A stretch of 64,000 bases of DNA. Source: Rhynchospora pubera. Lineage: Eukaryota > Streptophyta > Magnoliopsida > Poales > Cyperaceae. A model generated the notes under the pieces. It was not told where the DNA came from. It did not search any database and worked only from the letters and a program-made list of their open reading frames with translations. The position numbers were made by a program, and so were the translations under genes. Location: NCBI GenBank assembly GCA_028095005.1, contig CM051463.1, positions 61,108,251-61,172,250 on the forward strand. Reading direction: 5' to 3'. Below, one piece after another: positions 11,355 to 23,390 of the stretch (the stretch's first letter is position 1; each line of letters opens with the position of its first letter).

Positions 11355-14300
11355 CGTAGAGATCAGAATTTTTCCTCTTAGGGAGGAGACGGAGAAGAAA
11401 AAGAGGACCTCTAGCAAGATTATTAAAGACTTGCTCCAACATTCTTTCCACTCTCACATTAGGAGGGGCACCTTGCATATTATGCCTCTCTTCAAATACT
11501 TTCAAAGGCTCATCAATTTTCTGCACACAAGACGGAATAATACACCATATCAATATTTAATACAAAAAAAGCAAATGAAATAAAAAATAATCATATATAA
11601 GATAGGAACAAAACTAACAATTACTTTCATGTTACCACATTTGATGAGGTCTTGAGATATCTCACAACACTGAGCAGAGAAGTTGACCACGGCCCACTTA
11701 GTGACAGGGCATGGTTGAATCAGTGTCTGTATAAAACAAAGTAATAAATGTATTAGGAACATTGATTTATATACTTGAGAACAGAAATTGCAGGATTTAA
11801 GAATATGTTTTATTAACACACTGAAATGAGTACCTTGTTGTTGAAGTTCCATCGCCCATCACGAGGGATGAAGTCACCATTTCCTGTTTTCAGCTGTTAC
11901 ACCATTGTTTGCAGTCAAAACAATGGTTGATCGAACTAAGATTTCTAAGTACATGAACATATTTCTTCTCAATTAAGAACTGGATATAAATAAGTGTTCT
12001 ATCAGACACAATTAAAACATACTAAAATGTTACATTATCAATCTACAGATTATAAAATTTTTATACATTACAAGTTTACAAATGGACAAACCTATCAATC
12101 GGAATCAAGTAAAACACAGGAAAAACACCTTAGGTGCTGTAAAACTCGACCATCCACCTCGGTACGAAAATACCACATTTACATAACGTGATATCAAAAT
12201 TGTAGTCGATACGCTTCAGTGCCTATATTACAACAGAATTACAGCAGATTAGCACATCTAGTAGAGAGAGAGAGAGAGAGAGAGAGAGGCCCACATCAGT
12301 CAATATACGCATCCTTTCCTGTAGTTTCGGCCTAAATTTTTGCACGAAGGAGGCCCTCTGCAATGAGTTCTGCCTTGGTGTAACACTGTAAAGATATCAG
12401 TTGCATAACTGAAAAATAAGAAAACACGCGTAAGCAACAGCATCCAATAATAATATTTTGATGAAAGCATTCAATTCCCATATAGTCAAAAGTAGATCAG
12501 TAATACCTCAAGCGAATAAAATGTGGGACGCCTAGGTTTGCCAACATTGATACAAGGATAATTATCACTATACCCCGCAAGGTTGTATTCTTATCCTTGA
12601 AGTACTGAGATACTGTCACCTCTATTGATTGGGCATTTCCGTTCCTTTGTTTAAACATAAACCTGAAAATAATGAACTAATTTTCGTTCCACTTTCTTTA
12701 TTACAACTTTTATTCACACCAAAATAAGAATAAATATGGTAACTTACGTCTGATCCCTGCATGGCAAGTCACTGAGGCCAACAATCTTGTATTCCTGGTT
12801 GGAAGGATGGACTCTAATTCTAAGATTTTTTAGCATTCGGTTCGCCTGAAACAAGTATCAGAAGTATATCAGTAAAATCCATACATACCATTTGTTTGGC
12901 AGCCACTGCCTAACTATTCTAAGTAATTTAATTCAAAAGGACCCAATATTATTTTTAATTTTCAAAACATAAATATATTTCAAAGAAAAAAAGGGAGGGG
13001 GAAAGAATTTTCGGGCATAATGAGCAGAAGATTATTGGTGGAGGATGATATCAAGCACCCTAACGGCCTCTTGAGAGTTCTCTTGAGAGTTCTCAAACTC
13101 ATGTCCCTTCATGGACTGGGTAATTGCAGACATTGGTATCCTTTTACCAAAGATAAGCTCCACCGTGAATGTCTTAGTGTTATACGGCTTACGCAATCGC
13201 TTGCGGTCACTGCCTTCAGGACTGTCACCACCAGGACTTCCGCTTGGGCTGCCCCTTCTAGTCCCGTAAAGGAAAACATGGTCAGTCATTCAGGACAGGC
13301 CTAAACTGAGTGGAAAGGAAAACAATGCATCTCATCTATCAAGAGCCCATGGTTGCCGCTTGACAAAGCACCAAATTATTTGTTGAGGTCATAGCACCTT
13401 TTTAAAGGTAGAAAGCATAGACAAGTTGGACAGAAAGGTTCACAAACCCTTCAAACTAAAATTTTAAGCTCATAAAACCATGTTGCAGTTATTAAAAAAG
13501 CACTAATTGACTTTGGAAAAAGAGCCCACTAACATAGCCACAATCCTGATGCGCTGACTAATCTACATCAACCTTCAAGACAAATCAAGTAACAAACAAA
13601 TTCTACAGAACCTTCTTATGCCTAGATTAAGAACAAACAAAAAGTAATACTACAAACCTCCCAGATGGAATATCGTCAAGCACTACAACAAATTCATTCT
13701 TCTTTTGTGGGAGAGGCCTCAGTGCGAAGAGATTTTTCTCTCCATCATATGCTAAGTTCTTTTTTGCCAACTCAGAATCTTATGTCTGCTTCATTCTTTC
13801 AACAACCGTTAGTCCAATTCCCTTCCCTTCAATAACTAGGCTGCCATCTTCATACTTCAGTAAAACCTGTTTACCAATATATCAAAATTTTAGCAATTCT
13901 GCTCCTATAATTCAAAAAAACACATAATCTTGTATATCTGTCCAGTCAGTTAATAGTGATTGCATGGAATAAAAAATTCCGAGAGACTTGCTTGTACACA
14001 GAGTAAGAACACTAGACTATGAATACCAGACAATAGTAACCAACAACTATTCATGAAAACTAAAATAACGCTTCGATGTGATAACATAAAACTATAAATA
14101 TACAAAAGAACATAAACTTGAATATTTGAAGATTCAAGTAAACATCTCATTTAACTAACACTAATTTTGTGATTTATCAGGGTGAAATTCCAAGTACTAG
14201 AGAGCTTAACGACGCTTGCACAACGTGAATACTTTTCAGGAACTGTACAAAGATAAATGCACTACAAATTTAAAAGATAAGAGAGATTTCTTCTATTTAC

Positions 14301-14547
14301 GCTGTACTGATAAAAATATTCATCGGTGCTCCTGAACTTGACACCAAAATGGTTGCTGAGCAATTTTATCGGCTGTCCCATTTTTGCCCGAGCCTGGCAT
14401 GGTTGCCAGGATCATCTTAGGCTTGCTAGTCTGGCCATGGTCCATCAGTGATCGGGACAAAGAAGGGCCCGCTTTGTCAGATATGGCCTTCACTGGCTGC
14501 AGATCAGATGAAATTGGTGGAGGCGGTGGGAGTTCTCCATGGTCCAC
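11355..14547 (-). pseudogene. AGO4-like: AGO4-like argonaute, N-terminal to pre-PIWI copy B
   Basis: Exons in order: 14301-14547, 13658-13866, about 13015-13263, 12748-12845, 12507-12662, 12295-12408, 12129-12222, 11834-11893, 11625-11726, 11355-11520. They cover the proline-rich start, the N domain (LAYDGEKNLFALRPLPQKKN), the SDRKRLRKPY...VLDIIL exon, PAZ-region exons, WAVVNFSAQC, and FLLRLLPKRKNSDLYG. Damage: the initiator is GTG (sisters have ATG); a frameshift before GQPIKLLSNHFG; TAA in exon 2 (QT*DSE); the exon 3 acceptor AG is GG (13265); 2-bp insertion near 12570; two indels in the SLQRYTK exon; a 13-bp deletion at 12129-12222 relative to the sister copy; exons 4 and 5 deleted. A 12-bp in-frame duplication gives ENSQENSQEA. 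Nothing after RKNSDLYG remains. Confidence 0.88.
12262..12288. repeat. (GA)n microsatellite in AGO-like intron
   Basis: GA repeat just downstream of the exon 12295-12408 donor. The sister copy has the same repeat at 31722-31751 in the same intron, so it predates the duplication. Confidence 0.9.
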
Positions 14548-15765
14548 AGTCAGAGAGTTGACGACTAATCAGTGCACCTGGTGATTTGAAGAAATGCAAA
14601 TGCAATCAGTGTGCAGTACATGGAACTTTCAAGCATACAAGGTCTAAGTTGAAAGTCATTTTGGGCTAAACCTTAAAAAATCTAAGGGATGAACTGAAAA
14701 TATAAATGTCACCAGCTATATTAAATGAACAAGTTCACTACTTAGCCTAACCCAAACTAACTCCGATTAACTAAAACAGCACAAACCCAATTTACACGGA
14801 ACTAAGAAGACACAAGTCAACAAACATATATAAAGTATGCACAAACAGAAAAAGACACAATTTAACCAGTAGCTTTCTTCGTTGTTCTTTCTTGATATTG
14901 TACAGAGAGAGGAGAAATGAAGGGAAAAAAATGGGGTTTCGTCAAAAAGTTTTTGACTAGGACCGTAGAGAGAGATGGGTACAAGACTACAAGTATAACC
15001 AAAAGTAACCTGGAATGACAGAGACAAAAACAATATACCTATGTTTAGAGATAAGACCACTCCGGGTGGTACGGAAACTAGAGTGAAACCCCCGACATCC
15101 CATGACACCACCTCCCAAATCAATGAAATTGTTTGGGTTGTTGTGGAAGAACGACTCAACCCCTGTAATAGAAAGAAATCAACAAAACTGTCATTCAAAA
15201 CAGATTAAGTAATGTTTTGTATATATAAGGCAAAGCTAACTATTAGCTATTAGGGTGTATTTTAACTGCTGATACTACAATCAAAAGAGTCACAGGTAAC
15301 TATCAGCTCTTAGCACATCTATTTACATTTTTTTCAGTTTTTATTTTATATTTTTTGAAATGTTGATACCACAACCAAGTCAATGAGAACTATCAGCTCC
15401 TCTTCGGATATCTGATTATTATTTTTCGAGTTGTACAGAACTGCTAAAGTCAGTGATGAACTCATTGCTCCCTTGGAATTACCCTTAATTTTTAATTCAG
15501 CTTAATATTGCAAACTAGAAAAGAGGGCAAAATACATCACAAAGGTAAAATATAATGTAATTTGAAGAAGTCTAAAGTTTCAGGCAGTACCCTTTTCAAA
15601 GACCCGTGAATAATCACAATAATTAATTCTAAGGCATCCCATTTAAAAAGCGAAATACATTTCAAAGAGAAAAAATGAGGAGGGAGGAAAGTTTGAGCAT
15701 TCTGAGATGCTGAGTGCTGGCGGAGGATGATATCAAGCACACGAAAGGCCTCCAGACAGTTCACT

Positions 15766-18700
15766 GCACTATTACTTTACTGCAAAAATGAATAAAAAAT
15801 GGATTACTGTTTAAACTTAACAAGTAGATAAGCAATGATGATTTTGTTCACCCAATGTTTCAACAAAGCTAGAAACAAACAAAACATTCCTAAAATAAAA
15901 AAGTAATTTCAAATGAGCACAAGTTGTTAACTACATCTGTTGGATGTACCCACACAACAAGACAGCCAGACTCACAGAAGGTTAATACACGTAAGATTAA
16001 CAAAGTGATATAATTAAACACAGAAGGTTACAACTTATCTATCCACAGTACTTGTATCCTTAAAAATTGTGGTTAAATTGAACAGGTAAAGAATAAATTG
16101 TACAAGGACAGATATTAACATTTACATTAGCAAGGATCAGTGGATCTTAGGGCAACCATATCATCATTAACCCAACAAATAATGCATTAACTGTACATTA
16201 AAGGAGAAAAGAGTGGGTGTTTTTTTACTTATCTATGATGCATGTATTCCCTATAATTTAATAAATATTGAAAACATGCTAGTGCAAATCAACAAAATAA
16301 CTTATCTGGATTTTTTTTTGCAGTGAGTAAGCTTAAATCTGCATTGTGTCCATCACACAAAACCATGGAAAGGTCCAAAGCAGTAGGTGAACACTAATTC
16401 TTTCATTAATCTGCAACAGCCTAAACAAACAAAGAAAAAAACCACTTCAAGATTAAAACAAAAAAAATAGGTAATTAGACTAAATTGTGATCTCAAGAAA
16501 GCAGAAGAAAACTTAACTTAATAAGCGATGTGGGTCCTCTTAGACACTCCAACCGAGGTACCTGCTATTGCATTTAGATATTAAATTATTTACCAAGAGG
16601 AGTATTAGAACTACAAGACGGAACAATCAATTTAAAGTTCCCGTTAAGGAAAAAGAAAAAAAAACTTTAACTCACGTCCATGAAAAAATATCAATAGTTG
16701 CACAATGAAGGTTTCGCTGACCTGCAGTCTCAACAAACAAAACCAAACAAGAACATGGACAGAAGAAAACAAAGAAATTGAAAAAAAAAACTATAATTCC
16801 ACATAATTGGCAAATAAATGAAATGCTAATTTCTCAAAATTGATGCATTTATAACTTAGTATTGGATGTAGTGTCTATGATAATGCAGGGCAGACCTCCT
16901 TTAGGTAAAAAAACATTATTTTTTTAACCAACCACAAATTGCAAAGAAAAATAAAGATAAGAAAAAACATCTTTCGGGAAACCTTGTTTCGGAAAAAGTT
17001 AAAACATAACTACACAAAAAGGAATACAGTAATTACAGAGATGCAGAAGATACAAACTGAAATCAAAGGAGGCCGGAATCCAACATTCAGCAGCGAGAGC
17101 AAAATCATAGGAATCTGTCCGCACAGCTGAAAATGCAAATTGGTTAACTGCACCAACATAGAAAGTTTACATTTTAAAAAAGGGTATGGTACCTGGAACT
17201 TTTCAGCACTGGCAGCTCTTCAACATCTCTTGAACACCACAATTTGGAGTAATATGTGATAGAATAGAATCGTGATTAGAATAAAAATGCTTGTAAATTA
17301 ATGAGCTATACTGTTCTTACTAGTGTGTTTTTATTGAAAATTATTGAAAGACAAAGCAAATGTGTAGGCACCTTGCATGGGTAAAATCACGACCTGATCT
17401 ATCGAAAAAATTTCAAAGTAAAAAATAAATTGATCAAAGCATGTGAGTAAGAGATAAATCTTGTAATAGTATATATAGTAAGCAACCTACATGAACAGGT
17501 CGAGCCCAAGATGAAGCGACACATAAATTCGTGATGTACACGTGTGGCTGCCTCTTTTATTCCTGTCATCTTCTGCCATCATCAATTAAAATGCATCATA
17601 TACCAGCAAGGCATCCATGAAACCCAAAGAAATAGATATTTAATTTTTGAAGGTCATATGAAGAGTCAATATATCATAGGAGGATTTTAATCTACATAGA
17701 CCGAATACATCCACAGTGGATATTAATGAAATATGCCAAAAATCCCAATAGAGGAATACACAACCAATATTTTGCTGGTTTGTGCTCATACAACATCAAC
17801 ATGAAAATTAGCTAATAATTTTGATATGTAAGCAAGCACGGCAGAGCAGAAAGAGATTAATTACCTTGTCCTTGTCTGAGATCAGCTCCAAAACTATCGC
17901 TGCTCTCATTTACCATATATACTCTTTGGATCCACTATAACGAATAAGAAAAGCAAAGGAAACAAATGACATGGCATAGTAACACTTGTTATCAAAGAAG
18001 AAGGAAAAAAATAGAAAGTACCTTGCTGAATAAGCATCGGCATGCCCAATGAGTTTTGATAAAGCAATTCATGAGCTGTCAAATAAGCAGATTGTAACCA
18101 ACATAAATTATTCCTTTTCGGCCAAATTTGTTTAAAAAAAAAAGAGAAGGAAAAGCAAAAAAAAAAAAAAATAATTTCGGATAGACCAAAATAAAAGTGT
18201 TTGACCTGGGCTAACTGGTTAGATCAGCAACTGAGTCTTAACATCAGAGCTAATAAGATTTGCTAAAGATTCTTTCAATTCATTTTCGTATTTATCAGGT
18301 CCTAAGTTCCTTAGTTATGATTTGGTCCCCTCATTTTCTGATAACAAGGTGCGTAACATTGCTGCACCATTGATATTTTGCAGGTAAGAAGAGACAATGT
18401 AACCCATGGTGCATGAGAATCAAACTAAAGCTACAGTCCCCTTCCTCTTTGGTTTCAGATTAAAAAATTATGCCTTCTTTTTTCTTTTGGAAACTTTTTG
18501 AAATAAGCGTGAAAAGATGTTCTTCTTACCATGGCTACTGCACTCCTAATTGAACACCTGCTACCAACAAAAAAAAATGAAATATCAATCTTGAATAATC
18601 ACACTTTATTAATTAACTAAAAGCTACTGAGGAATTCTGTAGCACTCAACAGCACATCAAAAAAATATAAAGTAAGACATACTTTCTACCAGAAAATACT

Positions 18701-21370
18701 TTTAAAGGACAGAAGGCACAATATTTATGTAAATCGCTAAAAATGGTAAAAGGAAAAATATAAAACTGCTAATCACTGACAAATTACTTTCAGCAGGTGG
18801 CACGACTCAGCATTGACAATGCTGATAAAAGGGAAAGCCTTCTATTTTCCTAGTCCTCTCCTCAATTGAAGCAAAAGCAACGGAAAACGTACATTTAATA
18901 ATGGCAGCTCGATTCAACTTTTATTCAAAATTAAACCATTGGTGTTGCAAGTACCTCATTTATTGGGCAAGAGCACTTCGCATCTTCTATACTTTGAATT
19001 TCATCTTGTAAGCTGACCAAAAGAAGTGAACTATTAGAATTATAAGAATTAATAGATTAGAAATCAGTATGGCACTGGTGTAAGCAACATCAGACAATAG
19101 TTATTTAGTTGACTTGTATGATAATAATTAAAACTAATCCACTACCGAAAAAACATATATTTGTATAGTTGAGGTGGAAAGTAGATATAATTTTACTCGA
19201 ATAAAAAGACAGTCAATTAATTCTTGGATATTATCCACACAGAGGGTAAACTATCCTCGGTTATTTGCAAGGAAGGATAGTACATTTTTTTTCTAAAAAT
19301 AAAAGCGACTTTAATATTGAGGAACCATAAATGCAGTACAACATGTATTGAACAATACACAGATTCTCTATTTATACGAAGCCATCAATTCTTGCCGAAC
19401 GGTGAAAACATTTAATCTCTTTTAGTAACATTATTTTGATAATTGAGGAATCTTCTTCATTTCATATTTCCTTTTGTATTTGGAGACGATAATCTCAATT
19501 ACACAGAAAAATAGACACACACATCTTCAGTTAAATGGTCATACCTCATCTCTTGGTAGAGACATTCCTTATTTTCAAGAAGCATCAGATTCTACATCCA
19601 TAGAAAATTTAACGAAAACCTATTATAAAGAACTGTGTAAGAACGAAATATAAAAATTGCAATGATCTGTTGTGCAAACATCAGCCTAATTATTTTCTGG
19701 AAACATAAAAATAGGAATTTATATCAATTTCATCATATTAGAATTTCCTCATTTGTCGTGAAAATGCCAATGTTTTATGCAAAGGAAGGCCACCCAATTT
19801 TTGTTACATTTTCCTCAAAATTTCATTTTAGTATCCTTCATACTATGCCGAAAAGCATATTTGTTTTATGTTTTCTATTTTCCATTTTGACCTAGCCAAC
19901 TGTCCAGTTATACCCTAAATTTGAGTGGAGTAACTTTTTTTTTCATTGACAGGGAGACCACTTGAATAAAACAAAAAAATTTTGTCAGAAAAGGAAAGTA
20001 CCTATACGCGGATCATTTTCCTTTTTTAGAAGAAATCTATATCGAGCCAAGACCAAATAAATATCTGATAGTAGAAGCTCTTGCAAGGCAACACTCATCT
20101 TTATATCCCTATCTAACACGAATACAGAAATGATCAGATAGAAGCATATACATTACTATCTAGCTTAGCAGATGCTGATCTCCCAAAGTAGGAATAAAAT
20201 GAAAATGATAACATGCTGCTACTAGAAATCGCACAGGATACAGGTGAGAAATCCTTTTTTTTTATTTAAGGGTTGTGTTATCCCCATTGTCACCTCCAAT
20301 GAAAACCAAACACTAACAGATGAGGTAGGGCACACAAATAGTTGTGAAATTAAAACTGTTTAGAGCAGCAACTAATGACAAACAAATAGTAGTCACAAAA
20401 TAGATGAGAGCGATGAGTTAATAACCTGATTGAAGCAACATCCAATAGAAGAGATAAAAAGCTACTACTCCTACCCAAATCAGCCGCCGATAATTCCTCC
20501 AAAGGAAAGACACAACAGTAAAAGTGAGAGAAAGTACAGCTGCAAAAGTACATAATAATAAGTTGCTGCGAGACTTTTTTTTTTAAAAAAATAATATCAG
20601 CTAAAAGGATGATAGCGATGAGTTAATACCCTGATTGAAGCAACATCCAATAGAAGAGATAAAAAGCTACTACTCCTACCCAAATCAGCAGCCGATAATT
20701 CCTGCAAAGAAAAGACACAACAGTAAAAGTAAAAGAAAGTACATAATAATAAGTTGCTGCAAGACTTTTTTTTTAAAAAAATAATATCAGCTAAAAGGAG
20801 AGTGACAATTCTTACAATGATTTTTACTGATGCATGAAGAAAAAAAGCTTCCAAAGAGAAATATGATCAATAGATTGCAATTCATGTGCTTGTTGTCAAA
20901 TTAATTGCTTGTACTATTTGCTGACCAACGTAAATTGTCGACCCAATCAGTGGCCTAAATTCCCTGCTCCTGAAAATTATATAAAACATGTAGTTTGGCA
21001 ACATAACTGTAAATTATTTCAAAATTCAGATTATCTGTTTGTACTCGGACCAGCATTGGTACCAGTTGCTGAATACCTTTTACTTTCAGACGATATTTTT
21101 GAATAAAATAAAGATGTTTAATATATTGAAGCATTTACAACTGGAGAGGTAATAAATGCTCTTTTCTTTGTTTCAGTGGTCTATTCATTGCCCATTTATT
21201 TTGAGATTCCTTTACTAATTTGTTGAAGTAGTAAGATGTTAGGTTGTGTAACCTATAACCTCAGTATGGTGAACAATTTTTTATATAAGTGATATCAAAT
21301 TTGTTATCCTTTGAATTATGTCTGAGTAAAAGACATACTGTATTTTGTTATTTCTGTCTTAGGAAAAAAC
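15766..21370 (-). other. Unrecognised multi-exon gene fragment inserted in AGO-like copy
   Basis: Between the DGEK codons of AGO exon 2 and the QEA codons of exon 3 lies a run of exon-like pieces with GT-AG borders, all on the minus strand: ELSAADLGRSSSFLSLLLDV (20625-20703, duplicated at 20423-20500), MSVALQELLLSDIYLVLARY (about 20013-20115), NLMLLENKECLYQEM (19551-19595), LQDEIQSIEDAKCSCPINE (18957-19012), a 16-base microexon ECSSH (about 18540), AHELLYQNSLGMPMLIQQ (18024-18076), WIQRVYMVNESSDSFGADLR (17866-17938), a piece at 17510-17580, and AVRTDSYDFALAAECWIP (about 17060-17130). NLMLL to MLIQQ joins in phase through four exons. I cannot name the family. It looks like a real, now decayed cellular gene rather than a transposase. 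Confidence 0.6.
20402..20800. repeat. Tandem duplication, unit about 204 bp
   Basis: The exon ELSAADLGRSSSFLSLL and its flanks occur twice in direct orientation (GCGATGAGTTAATA at 20410 and 20614). The single-copy counterpart lies at about 28075-28260. Confidence 0.85.
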
Positions 21371-22403
21371 CGTTTTCTCTCCATCATATGCGAAGTCCTT
21401 GTTCCCCAGCACAGAATCATAGGTCTCCTTCATTTTATCGATAATTATTCGACCAAATTCCCTTCCCATCAACTGCCCGGTCAACCTCATACTTGAGCAA
21501 CACCTATTTACCAAAAAAATAAAAATGTTAGTCATTCTGCCCAAGTACATTACAAAATATACAAATACATGTCTAACATAACCAGTAAGACAATAGTGAC
21601 TGCATGCAACAGATTACCAGAGATTTGCTTGTAGACAGCATAAGAACATAAGATTATAAATACATGAGATGATAAATAAATCAACAATACACAAGAAAAT
21701 AAGTTTGCAATTTTCAAGTTCCAATTAACCATCTCATCAACTAATACAAAATTTGTGACTTATCAGGTGAGCAGCAAGTGTAATGGTTTACAGAGAATGC
21801 ATGCAGTTGTCACGAGTCAAAACAATATCTAATACAGTGATTAACAAATCTTGTACACAAACACACTAGTACTTCTTAAGAACTGTAAAAGCACACATGC
21901 ACTACAAAAGTAAATTAGGCCAGAGACAGATTTCTTCAACTTACACTGTAGTGATAGAAAAAGTCTGCAGTGTCGTTGACATTGACACGATAATGATTGG
22001 AGAGCAAATTGATTTTCTGTCCCCGGGTTGCGAGGCCAGGTCGGGCTGCCGGGATCCTTTTAGGCTTGCTGGGCTGGGCCGGTCACTTCATTGGTGGGGA
22101 CCTAGAAGGGGACCCCTTGTCAGATCCGGCCTTAACCGGCTACACATAAGACGGAATAGGTATAGGCAGCGGGAGATCCTCTCCATGCGGGTCCATTAGG
22201 TAGCTAGTTAATTAATTACCACACCTGGAATTTCAAAAGCAATTACAAAGGGGGATCAGTATGCATGCAAGGAACATATAGGCTTTGGTATAGTTGGAAC
22301 CTGACATAAAAATGCTACAAGTCTACTGGTTACAGCAACAAAAATAAAGGTTTGTCAGACTTGGAGCAACTTATGGTGCCATCAACTAAAACTACCAGAA
22401 AAA

Positions 22404-22830
22404 GTGCATAATTGAACCATCAAAACTAAACACTGCTGGAGGCGGTCGGAGATCTTCTCCATCGTCCATAGTCAGAGAGTTGATGACTAATCAGTGCACC
22501 TGGTGATTTTGAAGAAATGCAAAAGGGATCAGTGTGCAGTACATGGAACTTTCAAGCATACAAGGTCCAAGTTGAAAGTCATTTTGGGCTAACCCTGAAA
22601 AATCTAAGGGATCAGTGTGCATAATTGAACCATCAAAACTAAACACTGCTGGAGGCGGTCGGAGATCTTCTCCATCGTCCATAGTCAGAGAGTTGATGAC
22701 TAATCAGTGCACCTGGTGATTTTGAAGAAATGCAAAAGGGATCAGTGTGCAGTACATGGAACTTTCAAGCATACAAGGTCCAAGTTGAAAGTCATTTTGG
22801 GCTAACCCTTAAAAAATCTAAGGGATGAAC
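22404..22830. repeat. Tandem duplication, unit 213 bp, of an AGO-like start region
   Basis: GTGCATAATTGAACCATC recurs at 22404 and 22617. Each unit carries, on the minus strand, an ATG followed by DDGEDLRPPP (starts near 22473 and 22682), the copy B-type start region including the upstream leader seen at 14550-14700. The coding part is truncated after about 13 codons. Unlike copy B, these keep ATG. Confidence 0.8.
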
Positions 22831-22859
22831 TGAAAATATAAATGTCACTAGCTATATTA

Positions 22860-23390
22860 AACGAACAAGCATGGCAGAGCAGAAAGAGATCAATTACCTT
22901 GTCCTTGTCTGAGGTCAGCTCCGAAACTATCGCTGCTCTCATTTACCATATATACTCTTTGGATCCAATGTGACGAATAAGAAAAGCAAAGGAAACGAAT
23001 AACATGGCATAATAACACTTGTTATCAAAGAAGGAGGAAAAAAAAATAGAAAGTACCTTGCTTAATAAGCATCTGCATGGCCAATGAGTTTTAATAAAGC
23101 CATTCAAGAGCTGTCAAATAAGCAGATTGTAACAAACATTAATTATTCCTTTCGGCCAAATTTGTTTTAAAAGAAAAGAAAAGGAAAAGCAAAACAAAAA
23201 ATTTCAATTTCATTTCAGATAGACTAAAAGAAAAGTGTTTGACCTGGGCTAACTAGTTAGATCAGCAACCGAGTCTTAACATCAGAGCTAATAAGATTTT
23301 CTAAAGATTTCTTTCAATTCATTTTCGTAGTTATCAGGTCCTAAGTTCCTTAGTTCTGATTTGGTCCCTCATTTTCTTAAGGAACAAACC
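22860..23390 (-). repeat. Foreign insert fragment (AHELLYQ / WIQRVY exons)
   Basis: Repeats 17855-18340: exons WIQRVYMVNESSDSFGA-like at about 22900-22970 and the HELL..NSLGM-like piece near 23060-23115, here with changes such as LIKQ. It is bounded by abrupt junctions with the 213-bp tandem array on one side and another insert segment at about 23390. Confidence 0.7.

Larger units (their letters stand above)
15039..22196 (-). pseudogene. AGO4-like: AGO4-like copy C, interrupted by foreign exons
   Basis: AGO parts in minus-strand order: exon 1 at 21945-22196 (MDPHGEDL..., RGQKINLLSNHYRVNVND), exon 2 start at about 21371-21503 (VLLKYEVD; GREFGRIIIDKMKETYDS; NKDFAYDGEKT), then about 5.6 kb of foreign sequence, then the end of exon 3 at about 15708-15765 (CLEAFRVLDIILRQHSASQ) and exon 4 at 15039-15162 (FFHNNPNNFIDLGGGVMGC). 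Exon 1 has two TAG/TGA stops (SYV*P and MK*PA), and exon 2 has a one-base frameshift. Exon 4 keeps an AGO-like frame. The copy stops near 14.6 kb where copy B starts. It is the clearest view of the AGO/foreign fusion. Confidence 0.8.

Noticed and set aside
13020..13304. 94-codon + strand open frame, and its twin at 33265-33537
   Set aside because: Antisense shadows of AGO exon 3.
14767..15198. 143-codon open frame on the minus strand
   Set aside because: It runs in the wrong frame across AGO-like exon 4; the correct frame gives FFHNNPNNFIDLGGGVMGC with proper splice borders at 15039-15162.
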